DNA from: Rhea pennata
Lineage: Eukaryota; Chordata; Aves; Rheiformes; Rheidae
Assembly (NCBI RefSeq): GCF_028389875.1
Contig: NC_084677.1
Span: forward strand, 12,752,017 to 12,816,016
Length of the DNA: 64,000 nt
Direction of reading: 5' to 3'
Position numbers and translations under genes: made by a program. Shown here in pieces: positions 25,201-39,200 of this stretch. The notes beneath the pieces were generated by a model. That model ran no database searches. It saw nothing but the letters and a program-made list of their open reading frames with translations, and was not told the origin of the DNA. Position 1 is the first letter of the stretch; each line of letters opens with the position of its first letter.

Positions 25201-28200
25201 CTCGGTGAGAGGTAAAAGGAAAACAGTATAGTGAAGCTGGAATCAGTTTTTTAAAATAGAAAAATGTTAAGAAGATATATTCCTTTTCTGTAGTCTTTTC
25301 TTGATTTCCTAAGAGTTGGATGGGAACAAAGGATACAACAGAAATGGAGAGTGTGACATTTAGCTGAACAAAAAGATGAACTAAGCTTCTAATTATACCT
25401 CCTCTACGAAAATGAAAGATGTTCTCCAGAAGAACTAAATATTACACATTTATCCACAATTAAGACTGGATATTGTCAGACCAAAACGTAAAGGTAAAAA
25501 GACAAAAGAGGGAAAGGATTTCTCTTTTTTAATCTTTAAAATTGCCACAAGAAGTATGCTGGAAAGAGACAAGTTTGTGGGCAGCAGGACCACAGAATGA
25601 GGAAGAAATATCACAGGAAGGAAGGAAGAGTAATTCTAGGAGTAAACAACTACTTTTAGAAAATACCATCTGTCCTAAATATGAATGTGCCATATATATC
25701 ACTTACTTACTCATATAAGGATTTTTCCACTGGTTTCCAAACTCTGGCTTTGTTAAAAGCTGAAAACCTTAACCTGACTGAAATATGGTCACATCCCATG
25801 ATTAATGTGTACTTTCTTCTGGAGCCAAAACTTCCTGGGCACCAGATTCCCCACTCCCAGGATGTTGTCTCCTGCTGTGATCTTATGCTGTCACTGCTCT
25901 TTTTTTTTTTTTGGGGGGGGGGGGGGCTCAATTTGTCTTGCAGGGCCTATCTGCCTTGGAAAGCACATATGTTAAGCTGTTCCTACTTGCTAATGCATTC
26001 TGAAGATGAAAGCAGGATGCAAACATCAGAAGCTATTGTCACATTAGACACTAAAACAGCCTAAGTTGATTAAAATCAGTTAGCATGGCACGTACAGCAG
26101 GAGTAGAACTCAGTAAGCATGCAGGGGATACCTCTGTCCTTTCTATAAGAGCAATCCAGGGTCTGAGATGTCTGGGGTGTAAAATGGCCAGAGAAATGAA
26201 CTCCTCTAGGTAACAGAAGGAAAAACATCAATAACTAGCTTTGCAAGCCATTAATACTCAATAGACTCATTATCTGCAAACATTGGAGGTGGGAAGTCAT
26301 CTTTTGAAATATGTTATTCTCCATCAAAGATTGCTTTCTTCACAGCTTTCTGTGATATCAGTAGGAAATCAGAAAAAGAGAGGAAAAACAATTAATAAAT
26401 ATAAACATCAATCAGCCTGGAAAACAGGCCAAATGCATTTCATCCTTTGAGGGAACGAGGCAGGCTTTCATCGCTAAGTCATAGGCAACTCCTAAAGGAT
26501 GAAGAACTGAGCAGTGAAGCAAAGAGGAGCAAAGTCTGGTCAAGGAATACATGGGAACCACCAGATAGGCTGAGCCTTGTTGGAAAGAGAAGCCTTTCTT
26601 TACTTTTTTCCCAGAAAGATTTTCCATTGGGTAATAAAGCTGTGCAGGCAGGCAAAGATGAGCAAGAACATCCTAGACAAAGAGTTGTCTTGGATCCAAC
26701 CAGTGAGGAACCGTGGTTATTGGGCAACGGTCCCCTACCCTCTTCCCAGGGGAGATAGGGGACTGGCACTGCCCCATCCATCTTTACACAGAGTAATAAC
26801 CAGGTTGTTATTGCCTCTCTTCATGCACTTGAGTCAGTCACAAATAGTAGGGATAAAAGTATCCAAGAGGGGTATGTTGGTTCCAAATTGCTCTCATAGT
26901 TAATTCTGAGTTAGTGCAGTTTTTACTAGCACCCATTGCTCATGCTTGTGGTAGGAAAACATGCATCCTGCTTCAGAAAATGAGGATGAAAATGCTGAAA
27001 TCAGCTAGGAAATATATCAGCAGGTGCTCATTTGTTATGTCAGGGGTTGTAGCAACCTGATCTGGTTGCTGAGTATGGCGTAGAAGATCTGGGACATTGG
27101 GCCTGACCAACTCCTCCTACTCTAGTTTCATTATAGAGCAACTCCGTTTTGCTTCCTATGAATTCCTACCTGATTTATTCTGTCATACATGAGATTAGTC
27201 TACTGTGCATTTCTCTGTATAGTCTGTGCTAGTCCTGTTCTGATGCTCTGATCTGAGCAGTCTTTTCATTCCCAGTTGGCTCTTTAAATACAAGAGGGCT
27301 GCATTTGCAAGAAAGAAGAAAAAGCCTTCCTTATGTTGAAGGACAGGACATTACTGCATGATCTTGTGCTCAGTGAACAAATTGGTCATGCTGAGTTTTC
27401 TGACACCACCTGGAATCATCCTTTATACTGATACTGCTTCACTGAGCTAGTAGCCACCAGTTGGGACATGCAGAACACAGGGCCCATGGAAATCACCTAG
27501 CTGCTTTCTACGAGGCCCTTGATCTCATCTCCTCTAGCCAAACTGGACTGCTGACACACCTCCACACCATTTCATGGATGCGGACAAGTAGGTGTAGCAC
27601 ACAAGACTTTTGTTTTTGTGGAAACATTACTTATTCCCTCCTCCAATATCCCACAAAGTAGAAGCGGGAAAATACAGCCTGTCAGCTTGTCTTCTGCTCT
27701 CAAGCACCAGTATATAGAGCAAATTATATATTTCAGCTTGGGTAGAGAAAGGGAGGGAACTTCAGGGAGTCAGATTGCTCTCAATTAGTAGTTATCTCCA
27801 GCAGCTTGTCTGATTAATGGCTGCATCTCACACTGTGACTGTAGGAAAGGAAAGGTACTTTAAAAGTGCTTTGCTCCTAATTACTGTGGAGACTGAAACG
27901 GTGGGTATCTATTGTAAGGGTAAACATCTTCCTTCTCCATCCTTCCTTCCTTCTCCATCTCTGAACATGCCCAGCCACATTCAGAGAGTGGCTAATTCTG
28001 GGCCCAGGTGGGCAGGCTGGATGGGGATGGGAGTGTCTGATATCAGCTGGTTTGTATAGCAAGATGCTGAGCATGATGAAGGTCAGTAATCTGCTGACAT
28101 CAATGCTAAGAACCATTGCATCAGGAGACTTCATATCCTGCACCAGGATATATACTCCTGCCTTCATGGACCAGACTCCAGTTTCTTTAGAGTCAATCCT

Positions 28201-30035
28201 CAGGGTATGACAGCACCAGCCTGCCAGGCTGGCTCTGCCTTCCAGGCACATGCCCACTCCGATGTCTGAGACCTGCTAGGCGATGGTGTAATACATCAAC
28301 ATTTACAACATAACACGGTAGGCCCAACTTGAGGCCAAACTGCGGTCCAGGTCTCAATTCGGCCACAGGCAGTGTCTCTGAATAAATCAGTCTGGCACGT
28401 CTTGGTAATAGGACTAAATCAAGCAGGCATAGGCTTGTGCCTTGGGGTGACGTAGCTAAAATACCAATACATATTGGTACAGCCCAACTAGACCTGAACC
28501 AACCACAACTTGACACCTGTCCTGCTTGCCAGCATGTTCCTAGTATCTCTAGAGGCTAACCACTAGGTTTAGGGGCCACAGTGACCTGGGATGCATGATA
28601 ATTCTCCCTGGAATTATGGGAAAAGCTCGTCTGTGCTTCCAAGGGAATGTATTGGAAGATCATTTAAAATTCAAGCAACTTTACACTGCATCCTTGCTCC
28701 TTATGGAGTGATGGAACAGCACAAGTATCCTTTATCTCACAGAAATGGGCAAGCGTAGGCTGAATGCACTACTAAACTTGAACAAAATGAGAACTCATTT
28801 GTGGGTAGGAGGCAGAGACTCGGAGTGATCTCCTTTGGTCTACTAAGGAAACACTGCTTTTACTCTGTGGAGAACTTGCTCCATATGCTAAGCCTTAGCT
28901 TAGTGCCTAGGGAGTTCTCTCCTACACCTGCCTATCAACAGCTCTTTAGGTTTGATTCAGGTATTTGGACATGCTGGTGCAGCTTTCAGGGCAGCCGAGT
29001 CTGCTCAGTTGGTTTCAGCAACTTGGGGGCTCTTGCACATCAGCGAGATGCAAGGAGAACCTCACTCTTTCCTCTCCACCAAACAGCTCCTTTGCCTCAG
29101 GAAAAAAGATGCAGATAATTGTAATCACTTAGCTAAGAACTTGGAAATCCTTTGGTAAAAGTTGCTCTGCCAGCACCAAACCCATGACTGTACTATGAAC
29201 CAGAATTCAACATTTTCATAATCATAGCTGAATTACATCAAAATTACAATAATTCACGGCTATCTGGGAGACCCTATACTAAACCTTTTTTTCCTCTCCT
29301 TTTCAGTAAGTTCACTTAATTATGCATTCACTTCAAAATAAAGAATGATTTTAAAATACACTTACCTTGTAAAAATATCAAATCTTCTTTAGAAATGAGC
29401 ACAAGTGAGTAATTAATGAAGGCATGCAATGCTGAAAGCCCCCACTTACACATTTTTTAAATGTAACCTTTCACTTCTGATAATACCTTTAAAAACCAAC
29501 TGGACTGAAGCTTACAGTCTCTTTCAAAAACCACCATATGTTTTGCCACCAGTTCCCTGACCTGGAGAGACTCCCAGCTGCTTCAGTGACGTGTCATGTC
29601 ATGCAGGTTCCATCCCAGCTGGGCCAGCAGGTTTGGGCAAAGGTGACCTGAAAGGGCAGGATACAAATAATTCATGGTAAATAAGAATTATCCACTGAGA
29701 AGAAGCAAAGCTTTTTAAAACAAGTTTCTTATGTCAGTGCATCATTTTGGCTGAGCTAGGTATGTGGCATAGGGACTGGAGCTGGCCTGTGGCTGGTCAG
29801 CAGTCTCCCACACCAGAGCCTATCTGTATGCATAGATGCTAACAACATCCTTAAACATAGTTTAAAGCTCTCCTTTGAGAACATTGTTATTTTATTTTAC
29901 AGAGTAAGACACCTACCAAGCTTGAGATAAGACACAACTAAATATAAGTTATATGAACAAGAGGGAAAAAGATAATTCCTAGCTTATCCTTTCCACCTGC
30001 ACATCTTCTCTATCAATCTTTCCTCAGAGACAACT
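25201..30035. other. Intergenic stretch, no gene recognised
   Basis: It contains short, unconvincing open frames only, such as 25681-26064 (+), which runs through the T/G homopolymer, and 26447-26758 (+). A pyrimidine-rich CCTT-type stretch occurs near 27930-27965. I see no RNA gene or full-length repeat. Confidence 0.55.
25900..25926. repeat. T13-G14 homopolymer junction
   Basis: Thirteen T's are followed directly by fourteen G's. Such runs are unstable and prone to sequencing error, so the exact lengths are uncertain. Confidence 0.85.
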
Positions 30036-30039
30036 TTTT

Positions 30040-30260
30040 CTCTCCATAATTCATTCAGTCAAAGTTAAAGGCCAGAAGGGGACCTTAGAGCCTCAAATCT
30101 GATCTTCCTTATGCCAGCACTTCACCAGGCATCCCAACACTCAACCCTGTAATTACCTGACTAAAGCAGTTTCCAGAAAGGCACCTACAGTTGATTTGAA
30201 ACTATCAGGAAATGGCAAGTAGGCCTACTTCCCTCAACAGCTGGTTCTGGTGTCCCCCTA
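30040..30260 (-). mobile_element. Ancient antisense CR1-like element
   Basis: The order AAGGCCAGAAGGGGACC, then TCTGATCTTCC, then CAGAAAGGCACC, then TTGATTTGAAACTATCAGG, then CTCAACAGCTGGTTCTGG follows the reverse complement of CR1-family 3' regions known from turtles, crocodilians and birds. It is strongly diverged and the boundaries are approximate. It could also be another CR1/L3-clade LINE. Confidence 0.5.
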
Positions 30261-30261
30261 C

Positions 30262-33200
30262 CTTTATGGGATTCATTATCAGCTCTTTTGACGACCTGAT
30301 GGTGCACAGGAGGCCTGGCTTGCCCATCTTGTTGAGGGAGCACAGGTGCAGCAGCAACATCCTTCAGGTCTCCTGGGGCTCCCCAGTGGCATTAGAGCTG
30401 TTTTAAATACGTCTCGTGGGCCAGGGGCTTCCTTGGCCAAACCTTTTAGGACACATCAGTAGCCGGTATAATTAAGTCAGATTTTTTTCACTAGCTGATG
30501 ATGTCTAACGTTTTCACTGCTAGCTAAAAGGACCGTGAGGTCTTAGCCAAGCTCACGTGGTCAGAGAGCTGCCTTCCAAAAACAGAGGGTATCTATTAGC
30601 TCTCTCCCCCTGTCTGGCTGCGTTAATGTCAGTATCTCCACCTAATATTACAACCGCAATGTTGCTAGGATATCTTCCTACTTAAACAAATTTCCTTTTT
30701 ATTTTCCTTAACCCTTTCTGCTCTGAATTTTAGCCTATATACCTTCCCATCATATTCATTTTCTATACTAAATAATTTCCAGTTTGTGCTGGCTGCTATC
30801 TATGCATACACATATTCTTGCTCATTTGATACATATTGCTTTTTTCTTTCCAGTGGGTGCCTTCATTTCATCAGTGAATAGAAGTGGGTTTTCACTTCAA
30901 ATTGCTATCCTCTGTTTCAAATAGAGAACTGCAGATTTTTGCATTTTAAGAGTTCCCAGGTTTATTCACATTTTGTTGCCTACTTTTTCTCAATCAATTT
31001 CATTTGATCATTGTCAGCTTTGTGAAATACTCTCTTTGCAGCACAAAGTATCCATTACTAGTTTTGCTCACTAGAAATTTTCATTCGGGGACCTGTGGTT
31101 CTAAGCTGTAAATATTCAGAAATGTTACACCACTTCTCTTATTCAGCTCTGTGGTATTTCCCGGTTTGACCTCTGAAACTGTGCAATTCCTGACACAGAA
31201 GCTCCTGAATTAAAGAAAAGAAAAAGAAAAAAAAAAAGATGTTTTCTACAGAAACCTAAGGTACAAAATAATTCAAGGTACAGCACAGTGCAGTGCACCA
31301 GGTTTTAGCAAATATGCATATAACATACAGACTTTGGCTCTCCTCCCAACACTCAGGGAATTACCAGCGCTGCAGTGTTCTAGTTCTCAGGCATTGGCAA
31401 TATGCCCTTCTGCAAATGCAATTAAAAATCTCTACCCAGAAAAAAGAGGGAGAGACCCTAATTAAAGCAGAATGCAGTTTTCTCTCAAATTATTTATCAG
31501 ACTGCACCATCTAGAGGGCGGCAGAAGTCTCACACAGCACCAGCTCAACTGCTCCGATTCTGCTGTCCGTCAGGGGTTTTAGTGCTGCAAAGATGCTTCT
31601 ATGTCCCCCTGTACAGAAGTTACTTTTATAGTCCCACTGCTTCCTTGTTCTAGCTGGAGCAGCTCTGCACAAACAGATATTGCATAAAAGATTTTCCTGG
31701 CTTTGTTGCACATGTCGTCAAGGTGCAGGATGATGTTTCCAGGGATCTGACCGTGTTAGCTCACTGCTCTGGTTGTCATCAGATTGATGCTTTGACTCAT
31801 TGTCATTACTGTCAATCTTTACTCATAAACAGGCTTTTATATAGTGTAATGTCCCACCTCTTTCTTGTTTTCTGCTTACGTTTTTTAAACATATCCTCAT
31901 CATTTTCACATGAAAGATGGTTTATTTCTCTTTCCCTTGAAAGGCTGACTGCAGTGAAGAAGGATTTTGCATTCCAGCTTGGAAGTGAAGACTTTTGGGA
32001 GGAGGATGCTAAGAAGGCTGCCCTGCATCCTTAAGGGTTGAGCACTCCAAAAACAAGGATTTTGACAGCCAAAGTCAAGGCTCAGGAATGGGTCCACCCA
32101 GCCAGGCCCAAAGCAGGGAGTGGAAGTGACGTTTGCTGTAGACGCTGCCCCTGACTGCTCTCTCCTGCACACGCCATCTGACACCGCGGGGTTCCCCAGG
32201 ACCCCTCATGCACACCTAGACCTTCATATTAAGCTTCACAGCAACCTCTCATCCAACCAGGGAAGCATTTCCTGGTTTGCTGTGTGACAACAGACAACTC
32301 AAACTACTAATCTGTTTATTACTAGGCTATTAGCATGTACTACTTTATTAATCAATGCACGTACTGTTCAGCTGAGGGTGGATGTTTTTGCCAGGGTACG
32401 CAGTGAACGAAGAAATCTTAAGCAGAACTGAGGTCATCTGTGAAGCAGGAAATATTCTTCGACACTGTGACAGCTCAAGACTATTTATCATTCAAAGAAG
32501 AAAACCCTGTTTCCAGTCCATGGGCCACCTAGCCAGAAAGGTGGGCATCTATCGATGTCTTGGGGAAAAAATTTCTAATTGACTTGCTGCATTAGCAGCC
32601 AATGGCTGGCAGGTGCTGTGGAGCTAAGGGAGGACAAGGACACTGGGATGCACCACAGTGAGTATCTCTGTGAGCACCAAAGCCCAGTGGAGCAACAGTT
32701 GCTCTCTCCAAGGTGCAGGTCCCATGGGGACTTTGACATGCAGCAAAAATGGGTCAGTTCTCAGCCTTCCAGTCCATGCCCCTCCTCTCCACTCAGCTAC
32801 CCATTTTTGTAACCGTTGTGTGTCCTCGATATGCCTAATATTTCTGAGCCACTACAAAAATCATTTGAAATAGGCCTAAAGACTTGAGTAAGAGCCTGTA
32901 CAGCACAAAAATAGCTGCACAGAGACAGTGTGTTCATGTAATTCTCATTTTTAAAGAAACCAGGCTAACAGCAGACAGGTTGGGGAGTAGGAATAATATG
33001 TGCAAAAGAAATGGCCAGAACAGTAATGGTCACTTCCACTTTGCAGTTTTCTGATCTCTAGCTTCATCCTCATCCTTTCAGGTACTTCTCAAAACTTACC
33101 TGGCAATTGGCATAATCCATAAACGAAATGAGATCAAAACTTCAGTTCCTCTTGGCTCTGTGCAGGAAAAAGTTTTTTGGAAAGTGGGCACTCAGAGATG

Positions 33201-36200
33201 ATGCCTATGACTGTTGTGCAGCCCTGGATAACAAGAGCTAAAAAATAATCAGTCTCATTCCAGGTGTATTCCTTTTGGAAGTACTGTTTTTTGGGGAGAG
33301 AACCTCACTTTGATTCCTCAGCTGATTTTCTTTGGCGTCACCAGCCTGCTCTGATGTGAAAGCAACGTTCTTATGTAATCCAACCGAGTGGGCAGCATAT
33401 GGGCTCTTTTCCACCAAGGGATTAGGGAAGGATTTGATCCCCGGCAGCGAACAGCAGTTCGCCCTGAAGGAGCCTGGAGTGAGGTGTGACTGCAGAAGGA
33501 GCCCCCGCTCCTGCCCAGGCTGCCGTACCCTGTGCTGATCCCATGGGAAAACCTGTGCCAGACTGTTCATGTCTTTCAGGCAACTACAGAGGTGTTGAAG
33601 CAGCCCAGGAGCTTTGCGTTGTGCCCAGAAGAGCAGCCCAGCGCCCTCCCTGGGGCCAGCAGGCCTGGTGGCCCTTTGCAGAGTCCCAGAGTCACTCCAG
33701 ATTCCAGTAGGGAACATCCTGACACTTGTCCCCAGGACACAGCAGAGGCCTTACCAGGAATATTTTCATGGTAATGCTAGGCTCCATGTCACAATGCTGC
33801 CAGTTCCTGAGTTCTCTCCAATTTTGCAAATGAAAGTGAAATTGCTGTCAATGACCTCATGTAATTGCAGGTCTGACAATGATTTCATTAGCTTCCACCA
33901 GATTAGTTTCCTCAGAGTGGACGAGTCATTTGTTTCCTGTGGATATTTGGCTCTTCTGCCCCTGTGAATTACGTTAAATAACCATTGAATGGATAATCAC
34001 TCATAAATGTCACACTTGCCTTCTGAGTGAGCTGTGAATTGCTTTTCTTGTTGCTGACTCAAGAGAGGGGGAAATGTATGACGTGGAACAGTTGAATTCA
34101 TCCTTGCAGCCCCCTTTTCCAATTCCTGTGCTTCACCATTTCATCTCCCATCACTTCTCCACCATAACACAGCACGTTTCGTTGTTCATGGCTGTCCTGG
34201 GGAGCTGATGCCAGGCCAAGACAATGGGATGGAAACACCTATGAGGCAAGGACTCTTCCAACCAAGTGTTCTCCTTTCTCTAGACAGCCCAAGGAAATTC
34301 AGAGATTTTCCAGTCTACCTCTCATCCTCGTGCAGTGCAATATATTGATGAGCTGCAAAACAGATGTGTTTGTAACGCCCATATGTCTCTAGCAGCTTTA
34401 CCCTGACCTAAGGAAATTTGGGGATGTTCCTAACCTAGTCAGAATCAATGGTACCAGCCTAGACTGTCAGCTAAATTTCATGTGCAAAAATCCCAGGAAG
34501 ATGCAACTACAGTGTGTCTGTGGTATCTTCACCCTCCTTCTGTAGGATCAGAGCATCATTGCTTCACAAGGATTTGTGCGGGGTGGAGGGTTGCTACCAC
34601 AAAGTTAAAATCTATAAGCTGAACAGTTGTTAGCCTTTGCTTCCCAAAGAAGATTGATTTCCAAATTGCTCAGATCAGATATGAATGCACTGGGGATGGA
34701 GCCAGGAGACTAGCTTCATATCCAGACTCCAGCAACCAAAAATAACCTTGGGAAACAATCTTCTTCTGAACTCCCAGTTTTAATCAAGAACATGTCCATC
34801 TCCACTTGTATTCTGGGGGAATTAATCTAAATACATCTCTGGCTCTCTGCTTGATGCTGCTCAACCCCACTCCAAACAAACAAGCATAAATACTTGCAGT
34901 GCCTGTTTTTAGAAGTTTTCCCCACAAAGGCTAGCAAGAGATCCTTAACCACAAAAAGATTGAGATGAATTCTGCACGCTCTAAATTTAGTGTTATTTGG
35001 CTCTACGCTTTCTATTCAGTCCTATTTCAAAATGCACATAAGAGTTCATGTTTCAAGAAGCCCTTCTTTGATATTCTCATTCTCGCATCTGATTTTCATT
35101 TATTAGATAAAATGATCACAAAGAAGTGTTATCTTTCTAAGCTTAATTACTGCAGAATAGCTCAAAAGTACACTATAAAATCTGAAAAACCTCCATACTC
35201 CAGTTTTCTAAATTGTCAGAGTATGGTGACACTGTTTTGCATCCTCCTTCCTAGAAATCACAATTCTATCCTGACATCTGTAGAGATCCTTTGTCAATAC
35301 TCATGCAATTCTCCACATCTGAGTGACTTTTAAGATCATTCCGGTTAGGAATAGGCTGCTTCTACAGTATAAATTGCCTTTAGCTGCCCAGAGCCCAAAG
35401 TTAGGTGCTTAAAACCTTTCCCAAGTGTACCAAATAAATAAGACAAAATCTTGTTGCTGAAGACAAAAAGAGCTGAGCATGTAGCTATCCTTATCCTTCT
35501 CCATGTAGGGAGACATCAGGGTTAGACTCTTCACTGTGTGGATGCAACCCGAATGCAGTCCGGTGCACCTGGTCCCTTCAAACAGTGATCTATGACTTTA
35601 TCCAGAGCATGGTGGAATGTAGGTGTGCCTGAGACCTCAGCTAGGCAGACTAGCAAATAAAGCTCCTTTTTCCATTTTTCTGCAGTGAGGGCTCATTTAC
35701 TCACTGAGCTGCTTCTCCATTAGCTTCTACCTCACACCTAACTCATGTATGAACAGAAATATCAAGGACTATCGTGTATTTTCTCTTCCATTTAGATCAA
35801 AACAATATGTTGGGTATTAATACCATGTTTTGGAAGGTCAGCCTTATTAGGCTCAGAGCATCTAAAATTCCTTCTTGTAATTAGTCCTATCTCTTTCCAT
35901 ATTCTGACTTGCATTTGAAAGAAAAAAAAGAACATCCCAATTTGTCAAGACTCTTAGGCAGCTGTAAGAAAGAGAATGATTGAAATCATCCCTATCTCTT
36001 ACATCCAGCCACTAATTGCCCCTCTATGGACCATAGTCTACAAATGCTAACACTAAAGTTCCTGTTTGAAATTATCATTAAAAATAGAATTTGCAATTAA
36101 ATATAGACACAATTGTTTGTTCTTTCCTTGGTCATGTCACTGCCTTCTCAACTACTCACATATTCAACTCGTCATCTGGTAATCCTCTGCTTAAGGCTGT

Positions 36201-39200
36201 AGTTTAGCAGTGCATCTTGGGGCCATTCTGGTGGCCTTTTAGTTGTGGCTGCTGGCTGTCGCGTGGGCAATAAGCTGGGCACAAACCTAGCTCTGCTAAC
36301 CATGAAGCTCCACACAGCAAAGATTTCATGTAATACCATTTTCACAGCATGGCTGGGTTGAAACTCAAAGGAGAGACCTTGTGCTTAGTTCACACTGGGG
36401 ACTATTCACCAACATTAGAGCAGATTAGCACATAACAATTGGATTTATGAATATCTTTTGCATGGTAAAAGTGCTGACTTTTCTCCCCTGCGATTTACAA
36501 GGGGAAATAATTTGTTAGTTTTCAGCACACGGCCAAATACGGAGTCCTTGAATCCCTGAAGTTTCACAAATTGCTGTTTGTCCAGCTATTCATGCCGGTA
36601 GTTAAATACTTGCAAGTCATTATTTATTATTTCCCCAGAAGCATTTTGTTCATTTATAGATTGAGAATTGGTACTGATATGCCTAAATTCTGAAGCTCTG
36701 AGAATTATTCCTAGGAACTGTTGAGTAATCCGGAAAATAAGAAAGTTACTAAAGAAAAATAAACTACTCTCACAAGCACTCATTAATTAAGAGAAGACAC
36801 ACCTATAAGTAACCACCTCTCTGCTTACACACCTAGCCTAATGTGCTCCTGCAAAAGATTAGAAGGAAAATACATAGGATTTGACTCTCAAATACGGAAA
36901 ATTTCCACCCTTAATCAGGATATGTGGTTTCCTCAGGACTTACCAACACATACCATGTGTAGTACCACACACCATGTAAATAAGAAGAAGCTGAGCTGAT
37001 CAAAAATATCCTGAAATGTCAATGAAGAGAAGTAATCTGATGTCAAAGCTTACTGGGAAAATGGAGAGATGAAGAATCAAAGGTGTTTATTTATTTTTGT
37101 CATGTTTTACCAGTTCACACACAAATATGGCTTCATTAATAGGCACACTGTAAAGCATCCAACTTCCCTAAAGATGGCAGAACCAAAGATAGTAGCATTA
37201 CACTCCAAGTATTTTCACCTGACTACACTAATGGTGAGAACACACTTCAGGAGGCAGAGATGAAAGCTTATTTCTCTCTATACTCCACGACATGCATCAT
37301 GAATCCTCTCATGAGATGAAAAGGAAGGTGAAGCAAGAGGTGAGCTTACACCTCCTTAAGGAGCTATCAGCAAAAACCTCAAAATACAATGTTAGCCAGC
37401 AATTCTCTGCTGTGAACCACTTTCATGTGATGCACAGCCAGATACTTGAAGGATGGTAGATGATGAACTGCAAATGATTATTCTAATCCAGAGGAACAGA
37501 AGAAGGCTGATGCCTGGCATCGAGAAAAGCTTAAGTGTCCCTGATATGTTAACAATTAAATGTTTATTCTGGAAAGAAATCAAGTGGGGAAACTGGTATT
37601 TTCATCACAGGAAATCCTCCCAGAATGGAGAGGAGTCTTGACAATTTACCTTGCTTATGGAGAGCAATACATCAAATTGGATCTGTGAGTTGGATAGGGT
37701 GGATTACTGGGAAAAAAAAATCACATTGGTAGTTGAGAAACATTACTACCATTTGATAATTAAAAGGAAGGAAACCTATTACAAGATCTGATCTCATTTT
37801 AAAGATAGATATTGTGGAAAGCATGAGTATCCTGGAAGGTTTATGTAAACACAAGTTGTACCTATGGAGAAATCAGAAGCAGTGATGTCAGAAGAGAAAA
37901 GTATGTATGGAGGACCCTGGAGTGAGGGAATCCTGCAGCTCAAATGTAAAGGAGAGGGTAGTCCTTACCTGTCACTCCCTTCCTCCAGTAATGTCCCTGG
38001 CTTGGGACCAACTTTGTCCTGTGCATTTTCTCTGACTTGCTTTGGGATTGTTCATGCAGCTCTCAGAAAAATTCTGCGTAGGCGAGACTTAAGAGTAAGT
38101 GAACTGGAATGAATTATTATGTTCAAACTAAAATCAACAAAACACAACAGTGTCACTTCTTCTGCCCACTCTGCTCTCAGGAGGTGAATGCCTGAGAGCA
38201 AGGAGCAGTGCTAGAGGAGCAAGTGGGTGCAGAAGGAGGCACTAAATCCTAATGGGCTGCTTGGCCTGCCCATGCTCTACAGCTGTGGGTCCCAGCTCAA
38301 TGGACGCCTTCATCCAACCTCACAGCCTTGTCCAAAGAAGGCACCAGGAGCCAGTGAACATCTGATCCAAATGCCACCCACCACAACGGAAGGCTATGCT
38401 AGAGTGTCATGTTACCCCATGTGCCAGTGCTGGCGCTGATGGTTGTGCACGAGGTCTGCTGTCAGCAGCATGGACAAGCTGTGACTGTGCTTCTGAGGCT
38501 CAGAGCATGCCTCGGCTTTGACTCAGGAGTGCAGTGACCAGTGTCACAGCCCAGACCATCATTTCAGGCTCAGCACCACACTAATGGGACCATATTGTTC
38601 AATTGGCATGGGCAAAGCTTGCTTGCACCTTACTGTGGAAAGCCCTGTACTTGTATGTACTGCAGCATCAGAGAATAAAAAGCATCCAGTTCCCAGACTC
38701 CAAGCTGCACGCAAGGCAGACGGGACAGAGAGGCTGGAACTAGTCTGAATTTGATGTATTCTGGATCTACTGAAGGTTTGTCTAGCTCCCAAAAAAGTCC
38801 ATTAAACCAAGGCACATGAAGTAGAGAATAGGCAAAGAACCATGCACTATGCCCAGCTCCTCTAGTCCTTAAGCAGCTATTGAGCTCCTAAACATTGCAA
38901 CTTGTGCATGGGTAAGATGAGGCTGTTTAGACCTATGGCAGCAGGAGAGTCCTGTTGCCTGTGGGATACATGAGAGGCATCTTCAAGGCCTCTCAGTGCC
39001 ATGACAGTAAACTTGAAGTCAGCTAGGAATTAGCTTCATTGCCTCAGTGCTATTCCTCCATGTCTGGTTCAGTGTCGTCCTTTATCCTCTGGACTAATTA
39101 TGATGGCTGAAAATAAATGAGTAGGACAATTTGTGCCAGATTCTGCAATTTAACAGTACATGGACATTTGTGTGAAAGTGTGAGCCAGGATGTTTGTGTT

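Noticed and set aside
25681..26064. 127-codon plus-strand frame
   Set aside because: Translates directly through a T13-G14 homopolymer giving a poly-Phe/Gly segment; no homology.
26447..26781. Overlapping ~100-codon frames on both strands
   Set aside because: Mutual shadows with no family resemblance; considered as a processed pseudogene but no known protein was recognisable.
33238..33717. 159-codon minus-strand open frame
   Set aside because: No domain, signal peptide, splice context or family resemblance; overlapping plus-strand frames are equally open. Length is plausible by chance in this locally G+C-richer stretch.
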